Source: Eubacteriaceae bacterium
Lineage (GTDB): Bacteria; Bacillota; Clostridia; Lachnospirales; Lachnospiraceae
Length of the DNA stretch: 64,000 nucleotides
Direction of reading: 5' to 3'
Assembly: GCA_910575665.1 (NCBI GenBank)
Contig: CAJTFB010000016.1
Span: 27,287-91,286 of the forward strand
Shown here piece after piece: positions 1 through 9,187 of the stretch. A program made the translations under genes and the position numbers. Position 1 is the stretch's first letter. Each line of letters begins with the position of its first letter. Below the pieces are notes generated by a model. It was not told the origin of the DNA. It ran no database searches and saw nothing but the letters and a program-made list of their open reading frames with translations.

Positions 1-65
1 CCCTTGAATCCGGTATGACCTGTAACCAGAACTTTCTTTCCTTTAAAAAACGATAAATCGATCAT
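1..65 (-). CDS. rfbG: CDP-glucose 4,6-dehydratase, N-terminal fragment (runs off left edge)
   Basis: Only the first 21 codons are present. They encode MIDLSFFKGKKVLVTGHTG and continue toward FKG, the start of the Rossmann fold (TGHTGFKG) typical of CDP-glucose 4,6-dehydratases. The enzyme converts CDP-glucose to CDP-4-keto-6-deoxyglucose in the cytoplasm. A GGAGGAAAATAT ribosome site precedes the ATG at 65-63. It lies 46 bases downstream of the gene for glucose-1-phosphate cytidylyltransferase, the preceding enzyme of the same pathway and its usual neighbour. The identification rests on this short segment plus context; another NAD-dependent dehydratase is possible but less likely. Confidence 0.75.
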   Translation of the reverse strand, partial: MIDLSFFKGKKVLVTGHTGFK

Positions 66-111
66 ATATTTTCCTCCATATTTGCTTTACCAAGCCAGTA
101 CCTTGAAACTC

Positions 112-888
112 TTAATCCCAGACCTTCCACGGAGCATTTCCGTCGGTCCACATCTCTTCCAGCTTCATCTTGTCTCTCTGGGTATCCATACACTGCCAAA
201 AACCGTCGTGTTTACGTGATACCAGCTGTCCTTCTTTCGCCAACATTTCTAAAGGTTTTTTCTCGAAAACCGTGGAATCTCCTTCAATGTAATCAAAGAT
301 CGCCGGTTCGAGAACCATGTAACCTACATTGATCAGTCCGCCGTCAATATTGGACTTTTCCCGGAATGCCGTGACAAGACCATTGTCATCTACATCCAAC
401 ACACCAAACTGCTGTCCCACATTATAGGAACTCATAGTAGCAATCTTGCCATGTTTCTTGTGAAATTCGATGAGCTCTTTGATATTGATATCACTGACGC
501 CGTCGCCATAGGTCAACAAAAAAGGCTCGTCTCCGATATATTTTTTAATTCTTTTCACACGGCCACCAGTCATCGTATTCAACCCAGTGTCCACGATCGT
601 CACCTTCCATGGTTCTGCAATATTATTGTGAACAATCATCTCGCCACCTCTGGTATAATCAAAGGTGATGTCACTGTTATGAAGAAAATAATCGGCAAAC
701 CATTCCTTGATCACATGCTGTTTATAACCAGCACAGATTACAAACTCATCGATACCATAGTAAGCATACAGCTTCATGATATGCCATAAGATTGGTTTCT
801 CTCCGATCTCAACCATTGGTTTTGGTTTCAGATAACTCTCCTCACTGATTCTCGTCCCAAATCCGCCTGCAAGCAAAACTGCTTTCAT
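112..888 (-). CDS. rfbF: Glucose-1-phosphate cytidylyltransferase
   Basis: Makes CDP-glucose from CTP and glucose-1-phosphate, the entry step to CDP-linked 3,6-dideoxy and branched sugars. The 258-residue length matches the RfbF family. The nucleotidyltransferase signature LAGGFGTR is at residues 6-13, followed by KPKPMVEIGEKPI and the acidic metal-binding segment YGDGVSD near residue 127. The next gene downstream begins CDP-glucose 4,6-dehydratase, so the two form the standard pair. The gene is in a same-strand series with a membrane protein 20 bases upstream. No oddities are visible. Confidence 0.95.
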   Translation of the reverse strand: MKAVLLAGGFGTRISEESYLKPKPMVEIGEKPILWHIMKLYAYYGIDEFVICAGYKQHVIKEWFADYFLHNSDITFDYTRGGEMIVHNNIAEPWKVTIVDTGLNTMTGGRVKRIKKYIGDEPFLLTYGDGVSDINIKELIEFHKKHGKIATMSSYNVGQQFGVLDVDDNGLVTAFREKSNIDGGLINVGYMVLEPAIFDYIEGDSTVFEKKPLEMLAKEGQLVSRKHDGFWQCMDTQRDKMKLEEMWTDGNAPWKVWD

Positions 889-907
889 ATCTTTTACCTC
901 CTAGTAT

Positions 908-2770
908 TTACTCAAATTTCCAAAAGTATAAATTCTCATTTTTGCTATGGCTGGGCTCGTATCCAAGACATACATTGATAACATTATATATATTGTCAAA
1001 CACAGCCTCCTCATATGCACGCTTGTCCAGATAAATCCCAGCAAATCCCTCTTTCTTCAACGCCTCTACCATATCCGGCAGCTCCTTTTCTGACATCTCC
1101 CTGTTCCACTGATCACCCTCCCGGCCCTTGCTACCGCCATAACTCCAGCGCAGGGTATCCGAGTACAGATAACCGATCAACAGGTGATAGTCTGCCAGAT
1201 CAAATACCGGACCTCCCTCTGGATACGGATGATAGGGCAGCTGGTAGATCATGGCTCCCTCCGGGAGCTGACTCTCGATGCTCTGGATAAATTCCTCATC
1301 CGAAGCCCTTTCCTCTGCGTATACCCCAGAGTTTCCCGTATAATTTTCTGGGATCTGATCCCTCAATCCCAAAACAACAAACACGACAAACAGGACATAA
1401 AGGATACCTTTTGCCCTTTTAAATCGAACAAATTCATGTTGTACCATCTTTGTCATCACAATACAAAGCGCCGCGATCGAAAAGAAACCGATAAAAATGG
1501 ATATCCGGTTCACTCCCCGGATTAGGCCGATAACAAAATTGGCAAAAATACTGCTAAATCCACCCATGGTAGCAAATAACACGGCAAAGACATTCAGTTC
1601 AACCAATAGTGTCAAAATACTCTTATTTTCGCTTTCCTTCGTTCTCTTCCGCAGAATGGAAAAAAGAAGGAAAAGAAAACCAAGACTAGCCACCAGTCCC
1701 AGATAGGACATAAAGGCTTCTGTAAAAGTAAATACCTCATAATATTCACTGTGAAAATCCTGAAGCTTCTGAATCCCATAATCCTTATATGGGATCAGGA
1801 GCTGTATGATCTTCATTGCATACAGTTCAGAATCCCCGACCTGACGGGAGGTAAGAAGAAAACCATTCTTCAACTGATACATCATCGACGGAATCAGAGA
1901 CAAAGCCATAAAAAAGATGATCGGTGCGATCATTCCACACATTTTTGCCAGATATCGAAATTTCTTTTCTTTTATGGTCTTAGAAATTCCTGTGATACCC
2001 AAAAACATACAGGTGAAAAAGGCATAATAGGCGATACCGTTATTCGCGATCAGCAAAGCAAACAAAATAACAAGATAATTTTTCTTATAGCGGAAAAACT
2101 CTTTCCCGTACACAAAGAGCTTCTCATCCTTCCAGAGCCACACGCACAAAAGTACCGAAAGTGGAACAAACTCATAGGCTCCCAGTGAGAAATGCGCGAT
2201 CATCCGCATAAAATGATAATACATAAAATCAAAGGTCACCGCCCCCATGATGGCAAAATCATTTCTGACTCCCATCTGTCGCAACGCATAGTAGGCAGTT
2301 CCCGCAATGGCAAAAAATAAAAAAAATACAGTAAGATTTACATTTAAAATGATATCATCTGTAAAAAATCCAAAAAATTTAATCAATAAATTATCTACAT
2401 TCATCAGGGCATCTGGCATAAAGTCATGATATTCTGCCCCATAAGGCGCCCCCAGACGCTGGGTTTCACTGATCCAGCCAGAACCCTCTGAAAGCATTTT
2501 CGCATTTTTATAAACGGAAAAATCATCCCCGCCATTATAGGCAATGGGCATAGTTATATTATATTCTGGAAAGCCAAAGGAAAGAAACAGCACAATAAAA
2601 ACCAATGCAAACAGAATAAGAATAGAGAATCCTTCTTTTTTAATATTTTGTATTCTAGAATCCAAGATTTCTTCCTCCTCTTCTCCTTCGACCCAAAACA
2701 TTGGCAATCCTAGCCATCTGACACATCTTTCAATAGTATAAAATACATTTCGTATGTTGTCAACAAACAA
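908..2770 (-). CDS. Large polytopic membrane protein, possible GT-C-type glycosyltransferase
   Basis: A 620-residue protein with a charged cytoplasmic N-terminus (EGEEEEEILD near residue 30), about ten or more hydrophobic segments from residue 48 to 455, and a soluble C-terminal domain of about 150 residues. This topology and the acidic GGDD motif in the first external loop fit GT-C-fold enzymes, which use polyprenyl-phosphate sugars outside the membrane. No family could be named with certainty. The start is a TTG with a weak AGG site; no better in-frame start was found. It lies between rfbF and another polytopic protein in the polysaccharide locus, so a role in sugar transfer to the exported glycan is inferred. 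Confidence 0.6.
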   Translation of the reverse strand: MFVDNIRNVFYTIERCVRWLGLPMFWVEGEEEEEILDSRIQNIKKEGFSILILFALVFIVLFLSFGFPEYNITMPIAYNGGDDFSVYKNAKMLSEGSGWISETQRLGAPYGAEYHDFMPDALMNVDNLLIKFFGFFTDDIILNVNLTVFFLFFAIAGTAYYALRQMGVRNDFAIMGAVTFDFMYYHFMRMIAHFSLGAYEFVPLSVLLCVWLWKDEKLFVYGKEFFRYKKNYLVILFALLIANNGIAYYAFFTCMFLGITGISKTIKEKKFRYLAKMCGMIAPIIFFMALSLIPSMMYQLKNGFLLTSRQVGDSELYAMKIIQLLIPYKDYGIQKLQDFHSEYYEVFTFTEAFMSYLGLVASLGFLFLLFSILRKRTKESENKSILTLLVELNVFAVLFATMGGFSSIFANFVIGLIRGVNRISIFIGFFSIAALCIVMTKMVQHEFVRFKRAKGILYVLFVVFVVLGLRDQIPENYTGNSGVYAEERASDEEFIQSIESQLPEGAMIYQLPYHPYPEGGPVFDLADYHLLIGYLYSDTLRWSYGGSKGREGDQWNREMSEKELPDMVEALKKEGFAGIYLDKRAYEEAVFDNIYNVINVCLGYEPSHSKNENLYFWKFE

Positions 2771-2779
2771 CTGCCTGAT

Positions 2780-4645
2780 TTACTGTTTTCTGACAAAATA
2801 CCCAAATACTACATCATTGTAGGCAAACTGCTGAACCATCTGAAACTCTTCCGGCACAGAGGGAAAATACCGGTCAATGACAAATATTTTATCCTGTTCC
2901 TGCATCTCCTCGGCAATCACATCACCAAATTCATAGGCCTTGTTGTCTCTATCCAATTCCATATAAATCGCTGTGGTCCCCTCTCCTTTTGCCCAGGTAT
3001 CTTCTGGAACCGCCTGGCCGATCTGACTGACAAAATCCTCAAACCTGTCATAATCATAAACACCTGTATTATATTTTTCCTGAAAATTTGAATATACAGT
3101 CAGATTTGCCATCCCACATCCCGCAAGAAGCAGACACGCATAGACTCCACAAACTGCCTTCCCGATCCCGGCAAAGGAGCTTCGTCTCAGATTCCATCTG
3201 AAGGCGGCCAATTCATAAGCTCCACTCACAATAAATCCCAGACATAGGATAAAGAACAGATTTACAAGAGCATGTCCGGCAAGCGTTCGATTCATGTAAT
3301 AGGTAAGAAGTCCTAATCCCATCACCGACACAGCGATGCTACAATTTGCTTTTGCCTCATTCCCCTGAATCCCAAACAAACGGTTATGAAAAATCCCCCA
3401 GCAGAAACAAAGTAAAAAGACTAAGATCTTATGAATATAGAACTCATTTCCCCAGACCAAATCCGTCTGGAGCTGGGAAATATAACCATCATCAACTACC
3501 ATTCCCACAAAATCCCGCAATCCCAAAAACTTTGCTTCGGAACCTGCTACGATCCAATTATAGAGATTCACACTTCCCAATGCCAGCAAGAAAGGGACCA
3601 CCACATCCACCAACAGGAAAATCCCACAGAACAAAAACTTTTTCTTCGTCATCTTTCCCTTCTGCAGCAGAAAAATAATGCTGTACACAAACCACGCTGC
3701 GGCGCAGATGATGCCAGATTCAAAATTCCAAAGCAGAGCCAGGGCAATCACGATGCACCCTGTCACATACTGCCACTTTTTCATCTCCCTGCGGCTGAAA
3801 TAAGTTATCATAAAGATCGTGATCGCCGGAAAAACCAAACGATGGGGATAACACTGCCAGTAAATACTTCCCAATGCAGGATTTAAACCGGCGATGCCGG
3901 CGATACAGATCACAGCGATCTGTAACACCGTATTTCTTACGACCATACAAAAACTGGTCATACATAAAATGTACACCATCGCTGCCAGAATTCCTAATAT
4001 AACAGCAACGGTAGCGCTGGAACATCCAAAGATCTTTAGCGGAAGGTAGAAAAACAATCCATAATGCCCATACTGATCCGTAAGACCTCCCTCATAACCC
4101 ATATGGCGGTACACATTAAAGATCGAGTCCATATATGCTGACGTATGGTGCAAGTCATAAAAGGCGCCGTGGGGTGCAGAGCGAAAGGTATTCACGGTGG
4201 CCATTGCCACTCCCCACAACAAACCAAATAGCAAAATGAGAAAGAATACAGAAATCAAGCTCTTTGATCGACTGCAAAGTCCGGCGCAAATAAAGACCGT
4301 AAATAAAGTTCCCATCCCCACCGTAATCCAGACCGGAAACTCCCAAACTGTTTTTACATGAGGCAGCAGTATGTATACAACAGCGCCAATCCCTGCAGCT
4401 GCCAATACATATCTCATCTGATCTATGCCTTTGTTCGTCAGACCGGTCCAATAAAAAATCATATAAAAACCGAGAAAGAAAAAGACCAGTAACATCACCA
4501 ATACTGCATAACATTTTATATTCCCTAAAGAATGAACCCCCAGCACTCCATCCGGCGCTGCCACAAGGGCATAATTCCAATAAGCCATAGCTGCAATGAC
4601 AGCAAGCAATCCGCTGATCATCGCATAGGTCCGTTTCTGTTGCAT
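2780..4645 (-). CDS. Polytopic membrane protein, GT-C-like
   Basis: A hydrophobic protein of 621 residues with roughly a dozen predicted membrane spans and a short C-terminal soluble tail. The start chosen is the ATG at 4645, which has AAGGAGAAAGAA just upstream; a longer reading from 4705 would overlap the preceding gene and lacks this site. The large extracytoplasmic loop contains HHTSAYMDSIFNVYRHMGYEGG, a layout seen in dolichyl/undecaprenyl-phosphate sugar transferases, but no diagnostic family motif was recognised. It sits between a nucleotide-sugar reductase/epimerase and another GT-C-like gene. Function inferred: periplasm-side glycosyl transfer, or a polymerase-like role. Confidence 0.55.
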   Translation of the reverse strand: MQQKRTYAMISGLLAVIAAMAYWNYALVAAPDGVLGVHSLGNIKCYAVLVMLLVFFFLGFYMIFYWTGLTNKGIDQMRYVLAAAGIGAVVYILLPHVKTVWEFPVWITVGMGTLFTVFICAGLCSRSKSLISVFFLILLFGLLWGVAMATVNTFRSAPHGAFYDLHHTSAYMDSIFNVYRHMGYEGGLTDQYGHYGLFFYLPLKIFGCSSATVAVILGILAAMVYILCMTSFCMVVRNTVLQIAVICIAGIAGLNPALGSIYWQCYPHRLVFPAITIFMITYFSRREMKKWQYVTGCIVIALALLWNFESGIICAAAWFVYSIIFLLQKGKMTKKKFLFCGIFLLVDVVVPFLLALGSVNLYNWIVAGSEAKFLGLRDFVGMVVDDGYISQLQTDLVWGNEFYIHKILVFLLCFCWGIFHNRLFGIQGNEAKANCSIAVSVMGLGLLTYYMNRTLAGHALVNLFFILCLGFIVSGAYELAAFRWNLRRSSFAGIGKAVCGVYACLLLAGCGMANLTVYSNFQEKYNTGVYDYDRFEDFVSQIGQAVPEDTWAKGEGTTAIYMELDRDNKAYEFGDVIAEEMQEQDKIFVIDRYFPSVPEEFQMVQQFAYNDVVFGYFVRKQ

Positions 4646-4698
4646 TTTCTTTCTCCTTCTTACCATAAATGTTATCCGAATTTTAGAATATCCTATTT

Positions 4699-5640
4699 TT
4701 AACACTCAAACAATGGCCTTGAGCATGCTTTTCTCCATGCCACTGTCTTTTCTATGCCCTCACGAAAAGCGGTCTCCGGTTCAAACCCAGTATCCCGCTT
4801 CAGATCTTCTATATCGGCACACAAATACATCACCTGTTTATCGTAATATGGAACCTCTCCAAAAGTGATCTCCTGCCCTGGGCATACCACATCACCAATA
4901 TCCTGTATATAATCCTTTAGAAGTCTCTCCTGCCCGCTTCCCACACAGTAAACGGCACCATCCCTGCCTTTTTCCGCAGCCAGATAAAAGGCCTTCGCCG
5001 CATCGTCACAATACAGATAATCCCAGATCTGCTCCCCCTTCGTATACTTGGGGATCTCACCCCTTAGCATGGAACAGATCCCGGACATCACCATGGTTCT
5101 ATCCTTGTCCCCTGGACCATATACGCTAAGAATCCGCGTCCAGATATGGCGGATTCCATAATCCCTGCACGCAGCACGGCTCATATGCCCGGCACACAGT
5201 TTCGCGATGCCGTACCCTGTCTCCGGGTTAGCAGTTAGTTTTGCCGAAAGCTTTACCCCTTCCGGTACCCGGCCAAACTCCGCCTGAGATCCCGCTCCAA
5301 GAAATACACTGCATCCCAATTCTTTAGCCGCCTCAACAGCATCCAGCGTGTAACTTACATTTTGCAGCTGCCCGTAATAATTATTTCTCGTATTCCCAAA
5401 GGTTCCTCCCCATCCAAAATGAAAAAAAGCATCACATGTCTGTTTGATCTTTTCTGGCAGAGACGTCAATTCTGTCAGATCACATTCTACAGGAATCACT
5501 CTATCATCATGAAACGCCTCCGCATTTTGCTCGGACCCCGGCCGCAGTACCGTATACACTTCGATTTCATTTTGTACCAGTAATCTAGAAAGCGCCTGGC
5601 CAAGCATTCCGGAAGCCCCTGTTATAACCGCTCTTTTCAT
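4699..5640 (-). CDS. NAD(P)-dependent epimerase/dehydratase (SDR), probable CDP-sugar reductase or epimerase
   Basis: Extended short-chain dehydrogenase/reductase of 313 residues. The nucleotide-binding GASGMLG motif is at residues 8-14 and the catalytic YGIAK pair is near residue 143. It acts on a nucleotide-linked sugar in the cytoplasm. The family includes the 4-keto reductases that end CDP-abequose-type and yersiniose-type pathways. With rfbF/rfbG and a YerE-like thiamine enzyme close by, a 4-ketosugar reductase role is the best inference, but a C3/C5 epimerase or plain dehydratase cannot be excluded. The start codon overlaps the end of the upstream acyltransferase gene by four bases, indicating translational coupling. 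Confidence 0.75.
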   Translation of the reverse strand: MKRAVITGASGMLGQALSRLLVQNEIEVYTVLRPGSEQNAEAFHDDRVIPVECDLTELTSLPEKIKQTCDAFFHFGWGGTFGNTRNNYYGQLQNVSYTLDAVEAAKELGCSVFLGAGSQAEFGRVPEGVKLSAKLTANPETGYGIAKLCAGHMSRAACRDYGIRHIWTRILSVYGPGDKDRTMVMSGICSMLRGEIPKYTKGEQIWDYLYCDDAAKAFYLAAEKGRDGAVYCVGSGQERLLKDYIQDIGDVVCPGQEITFGEVPYYDKQVMYLCADIEDLKRDTGFEPETAFREGIEKTVAWRKACSRPLFEC

Positions 5641-6725
5641 TCTTTCACCCTTTCTTCTGTCACCGCTGCTCTCACCCTATGTATACCAAATCGTAAAACC
5701 GCCACAACTCCATAGACTACCAGTGCCGTGAGCAGGGAAATAACAACATAATATACCATCAATTGGCTAATAGACGCCCTGGGAAATATCGTCCGCATGC
5801 ATTTACTCCAATAAAAATTATTGAGAAAGACCGCCATACTCAATGTTCCTAACACTCCAAATATTTTAAAATTAAAATATTCATACCAGATACTCTGCCT
5901 GCTGGTGGTTATCGCGATCCCGGCAAAAAGCAGCATTATTGCCAATATGTCCGTTTTCCCCGGCTGATATTTATAGGCGATATAGGCCACCCCTGCATAG
6001 CAGAACACTTCTGCGATACCAAAAAGCACCTTTGAGACAATAGATGACTTCCATCTGCTGATATAAGAGGATACCCCAAAACAGACAGCGCCCAGCGCGA
6101 TCTCTGACACGGCGCGAACCAGGCCTTTTCCAAAATATCCATCCCAAAGCCCTGGATCGTTTCCTACACTGCCATAGGTCAAAGTAAGATGACCTAATAT
6201 CAAAACAGCCATCAAAGGAGCTATAACGTTCAAAAACATAGACCGAAACTTCATCGCTATGGGAAAAAGAAACAGCAGAGCCAATATCAGTGCGGACAGG
6301 TACCAGGCTGCCCCCGTGGGATAATTTCCCCAGAATCCTGCCATCTGCAGCATCAGCAACTCAGAATAGGCGTACACGATACCATGAAGAATCCCCTCTT
6401 TTAAAACGATAAAACAGACGACGATGGACACCACATCAGAAATAAGTAAATAAGGCCATATCTTTGTTAATTTTTTAAGAACAAAAGTTCTCGTCTCACC
6501 GCCAAGATCCATAGCCTCTGTCTGCTGCTCCCTCCACCGTCTTTCTATATGGACCATCATATAATAACCGGTCACGATGAAAAAGAATTCAACTCCGATA
6601 TAACCGCTGGGGGCATACCGGAATTTTCCATCCGTGATCAAATACGAGTGATGGATCAGAATCATGATACTAAATAAAAAGCGCATCGCGTCAAGAACAT
6701 AATTTCTTTTGTGCTCTATCCTCAT
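5637..6725 (-). CDS. Acyltransferase family 3 membrane protein (O-acetylation)
   Basis: A 362-residue integral membrane protein with about ten hydrophobic segments. The N-terminus has the acyltransferase-3 pattern: RFLFSIMILIHHSY (residues 14-27, containing the conserved His pair) followed by GVEFFFIVTGYYM. Such enzymes move acetyl or other acyl groups onto extracytoplasmic or lipid-linked sugars. A GGAGG site precedes the ATG. The gene lies three bases after the thiamine-dependent enzyme and overlaps the SDR gene, so it probably decorates the sugar made by these neighbours. The donor and target sugar cannot be read from sequence. Confidence 0.85.
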   Translation of the reverse strand: MRIEHKRNYVLDAMRFLFSIMILIHHSYLITDGKFRYAPSGYIGVEFFFIVTGYYMMVHIERRWREQQTEAMDLGGETRTFVLKKLTKIWPYLLISDVVSIVVCFIVLKEGILHGIVYAYSELLMLQMAGFWGNYPTGAAWYLSALILALLFLFPIAMKFRSMFLNVIAPLMAVLILGHLTLTYGSVGNDPGLWDGYFGKGLVRAVSEIALGAVCFGVSSYISRWKSSIVSKVLFGIAEVFCYAGVAYIAYKYQPGKTDILAIMLLFAGIAITTSRQSIWYEYFNFKIFGVLGTLSMAVFLNNFYWSKCMRTIFPRASISQLMVYYVVISLLTALVVYGVVAVLRFGIHRVRAAVTEERVKE

Positions 6726-6728
6726 ACA

Positions 6729-8546
6729 TTATTCCTCCGAAACCGGATCTATAATCATCTCATTTAAGAATGTCTCTCTGTCCAGGAACGGCGCCAGGTC
6801 CTCCAGTGGCGGTGACACCAGTGTGCCATCCTCCAGCCGCTTGGTAGAAGACTTTGGCTCAAAGTTCTGATCCGTAGACACCATAATCTCACAGATCACT
6901 GCCCCTTCCGTAGCGAAGGCCTGCCGAATCGTCTCCTCCAACGTGTCATTGCTCTCACAGCGGAAAAACGGATAATCATAGGCATAGGCGATCTTTTTCA
7001 TATCTGGAAACTCAAGATCGTGACTCTGAGGTCCGATTCCCACAAAAGGCTCTCCAAAGAAATTGGTCTGGGTCTGGCGTATGGAATGATATCCATTGTT
7101 GTTGATCACAAAGATCTTGATGGGCAGTTTATTGGTCTTGATCGTCTGTAGTTCCTGAAGATTCATCTGGATGCTTCCATCGCCGCTCAGGCACACCAGC
7201 TCCCTGCCCCCCTCAGCTACGCAGGCACCGATGGCGGCTGGCAGATCGTATCCCATGGAAGCGATGGCCGAATTGATAATAAACCTCTGTCCCTTTTTGA
7301 TCTCATAACCATGGCTACCCACCACACAGGCAGAACCATTTCCCACCACCGTCACATAATCTTCTGGAAGGACTCTGCTCACTTCCTTGATAAATGCATA
7401 GACGTTAGCCATTCCTTTCTGTTCGTAATGTTTCGGCAGAACAACAGGATAGGTTTTTTTCCAGTGATCGCATTTATCCAGCCAAAACGGATCTGTGTCC
7501 AGTTTTGTATCCCCAAGCTTTTCATTGATCATCCGCATTACATCTCTGACATCTGCACATACCGGCATGTCCACATGGATCGTAGGTTTTTTCAGCTCCT
7601 CACCATCCACATCCACCACGATGGTATACGCCTCTCTCGCCCAGGTCTTATAATTGTAACCCACCTGGCGGATACTCAAACGACTTCCCAGAGAAAGCAC
7701 CAGGTCACTGTTCTGGATCGCAAAATTTCCTGCCCGGTCTCCCATGATACCACCCCGGCCCACATACAATGGATGTTCGTCAGCGATCAGATCGATGCTG
7801 TTCCAGCCAGTCACCACCGGAATATTCAGCTTGTCTACCATCTGGCAGAAATCCTCATAACCACCGGAGATGCGAATTCCATTTCCGGCATTGATCACTG
7901 GACGTTTCGCCTGTTTGATCTTTTCTATAATCGTATCAATGGTCTCCTCCGATGGCTTTGCCGGAACCTCTGCGGCGCATTCTGCTGGATCAAATGAACG
8001 AAGCTCCTCAGTCTCGATCATTGCTCCCTGCACATTTACTGGAATATCCAGCCAGCAAGGTCCTGGTCTTCCGATCTGCGCCAGATACAGCGCCTTTTCC
8101 AGACAATACCGAATATCCAGAGGATCGATCACCATCTGGCAGTATTTCGTCATACTGTCCACAGCCTTACAGATATCAAATTCCTGGTCTCCCATCGCCC
8201 GGATTCCAAGCCCGGTGCTTCTCGCCGTAGTGTCATAGCGGACCTGACCGGAGATCACCAGCATGGGGATGGAATCCAGCCATCCTCCTACTACACCGGT
8301 AATGGCATTGGTCCCTCCTGGCCCCGTGGTCACGCACACGGCACCAATCTTATTGTGCATTCTCGCATACGCCTCTCCCGCAATGGCGCATGCCTGCTCA
8401 TGGTGCTGATAGACACAGTGCAGTCCCTCTTGGTGCCCCAGCCCGTCATTCAGGTGCATGGCGCCGCCACCGGTCACAGTAAACACCGTATCAATCCCAT
8501 GTTCTACTAAAAACTGTGCTACATAGTTGGATAATTTTATCTTCAT
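6729..8546 (-). CDS. Thiamine-diphosphate-dependent enzyme of the acetolactate synthase family, YerE-like candidate
   Basis: A 605-residue enzyme with the three-domain acetolactate-synthase fold. The cofactor-activating glutamate is in HHEQACAIAGEAYAR and the thiamine/Mg2+ motif is GDGSIQMN followed about 25 residues later by INNNGYHS. A strong AGGAGG lies eight bases before the ATG at 8546; the longer reading has no such site. It sits in a polysaccharide operon, not with ilv genes. In Yersinia the homologue YerE transfers a two-carbon unit to a CDP-4-keto sugar to make branched yersiniose. The rfbF/rfbG pair downstream makes that role plausible, but a housekeeping or other decarboxylase function is possible. 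Confidence 0.75.
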   Translation of the reverse strand: MKIKLSNYVAQFLVEHGIDTVFTVTGGGAMHLNDGLGHQEGLHCVYQHHEQACAIAGEAYARMHNKIGAVCVTTGPGGTNAITGVVGGWLDSIPMLVISGQVRYDTTARSTGLGIRAMGDQEFDICKAVDSMTKYCQMVIDPLDIRYCLEKALYLAQIGRPGPCWLDIPVNVQGAMIETEELRSFDPAECAAEVPAKPSEETIDTIIEKIKQAKRPVINAGNGIRISGGYEDFCQMVDKLNIPVVTGWNSIDLIADEHPLYVGRGGIMGDRAGNFAIQNSDLVLSLGSRLSIRQVGYNYKTWAREAYTIVVDVDGEELKKPTIHVDMPVCADVRDVMRMINEKLGDTKLDTDPFWLDKCDHWKKTYPVVLPKHYEQKGMANVYAFIKEVSRVLPEDYVTVVGNGSACVVGSHGYEIKKGQRFIINSAIASMGYDLPAAIGACVAEGGRELVCLSGDGSIQMNLQELQTIKTNKLPIKIFVINNNGYHSIRQTQTNFFGEPFVGIGPQSHDLEFPDMKKIAYAYDYPFFRCESNDTLEETIRQAFATEGAVICEIMVSTDQNFEPKSSTKRLEDGTLVSPPLEDLAPFLDRETFLNEMIIDPVSEE

Positions 8547-8597
8547 GATCGTCCTCCTGAGCTTACATTTCATTCATCAATTTACGCATATAGAGAT

Positions 8598-8606
8598 AGT
8601 ATACCA
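8598..8606 (-). promoter_or_regulatory. Extended -10 promoter for the thiamine-enzyme/rfbF operon
   Basis: Reading the minus strand, TGGTATACT lies about 50 bases before the ATG of the thiamine-dependent enzyme. It matches an extended -10 (TGnTATAAT-like). No good -35 sits at the right spacing, which is acceptable for extended -10 promoters. It is placed directly after a terminator, so it would start the transcription unit running to the left edge. Confidence 0.45.
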
Positions 8607-8644
8607 CTTTTTGTCTGTTCTTTCCATAGAAAATGTCAAAAACC

Positions 8645-8684
8645 AAAAAATAGCCGCATAATTCCCCATAGGAATATACGACTA
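8645..8684 (-). terminator. Rho-independent terminator closing the wecE operon
   Basis: On the minus strand a 14-bp stem with one bulge and two G-U pairs (TAGTCGTATA pairing with TATGCGGCTA) and a five-base loop is followed directly by six T residues. It lies after the last small flippase gene and before the next promoter. The rest of the 8574-8851 gap is AT-rich and holds only a small ATGAAAA/TTTTCAT hairpin near 8700-8720. Confidence 0.7.
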
Positions 8685-8851
8685 ATTTTTATATAAACGA
8701 ATGAAAACTTATTTTCATTGTACCTACTCAATGGTGCCATAGAACTAATTTAATACCAGTTCCTTTTTTCCAGAATCTGCTTATTTGCCAGCAGTCTTTT
8801 ACATAACTGATCATATGACGAACAGATTTCTGATAATCTCTTTGCAACAAA

Positions 8852-9187
8852 CTACAAACAGTAAATTACCACTCCGGTCAGTGTCACCAAAATAGAAATG
8901 ATCTTTATCTTTGAAGGCTTTTCGTTTATAAAAATAGCAGCAAGTATAGCAACCCAGATCAGTCCTGTGGAATCAATCATAGGCTGGTATTTTAATGAAA
9001 GTGTCCGGTAGGCAAAAACATTAAAAACCGTTGATAAAAACAATAATCCATAGGCAAAAATAACTTTTATATTTAAAAATTTCTTAATGAAACTTCGATG
9101 TTTTTGATTCGCGGAACTTTTTAAGAACAGCTGCGATACAGCGGCTATTATGGTTGCACCAAAAGCGAGGATAAATTCAATGATCAT
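8852..9187 (-). CDS. Small multidrug-resistance/EamA-type flippase subunit (ArnE/ArnF-like), second of pair
   Basis: A 111-residue protein with four membrane helices, the size of an SMR or ArnE/ArnF half-transporter. Conserved features include the first helix with a small-residue pattern (FGATIIAAVSQLFLKSS) and the helix-4 start FINEKPSKIKIISI. It overlaps the preceding gene, a second half-size protein, so the two probably form a heterodimer as ArnE and ArnF do to flip undecaprenyl-phosphate aminoarabinose. With polyprenyl-phosphate sugar synthases in the locus, flipping of a lipid-linked amino sugar is inferred. Confidence 0.75.
   Translation of the reverse strand: MIIEFILAFGATIIAAVSQLFLKSSANQKHRSFIKKFLNIKVIFAYGLLFLSTVFNVFAYRTLSLKYQPMIDSTGLIWVAILAAIFINEKPSKIKIISILVTLTGVVIYCL

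Noticed and set aside
7311..7997. Plus-strand open frame of 228 codons opposite the thiamine enzyme
   Set aside because: His/Ile-rich antisense shadow with no start signal; the minus strand has clear enzyme motifs.
6729..8546. Housekeeping acetolactate synthase (ilvB)
   Set aside because: No ilvN/ilvC neighbours; it is embedded between polysaccharide genes with rfbF and rfbG downstream, so a sugar role is preferred, though not proven.
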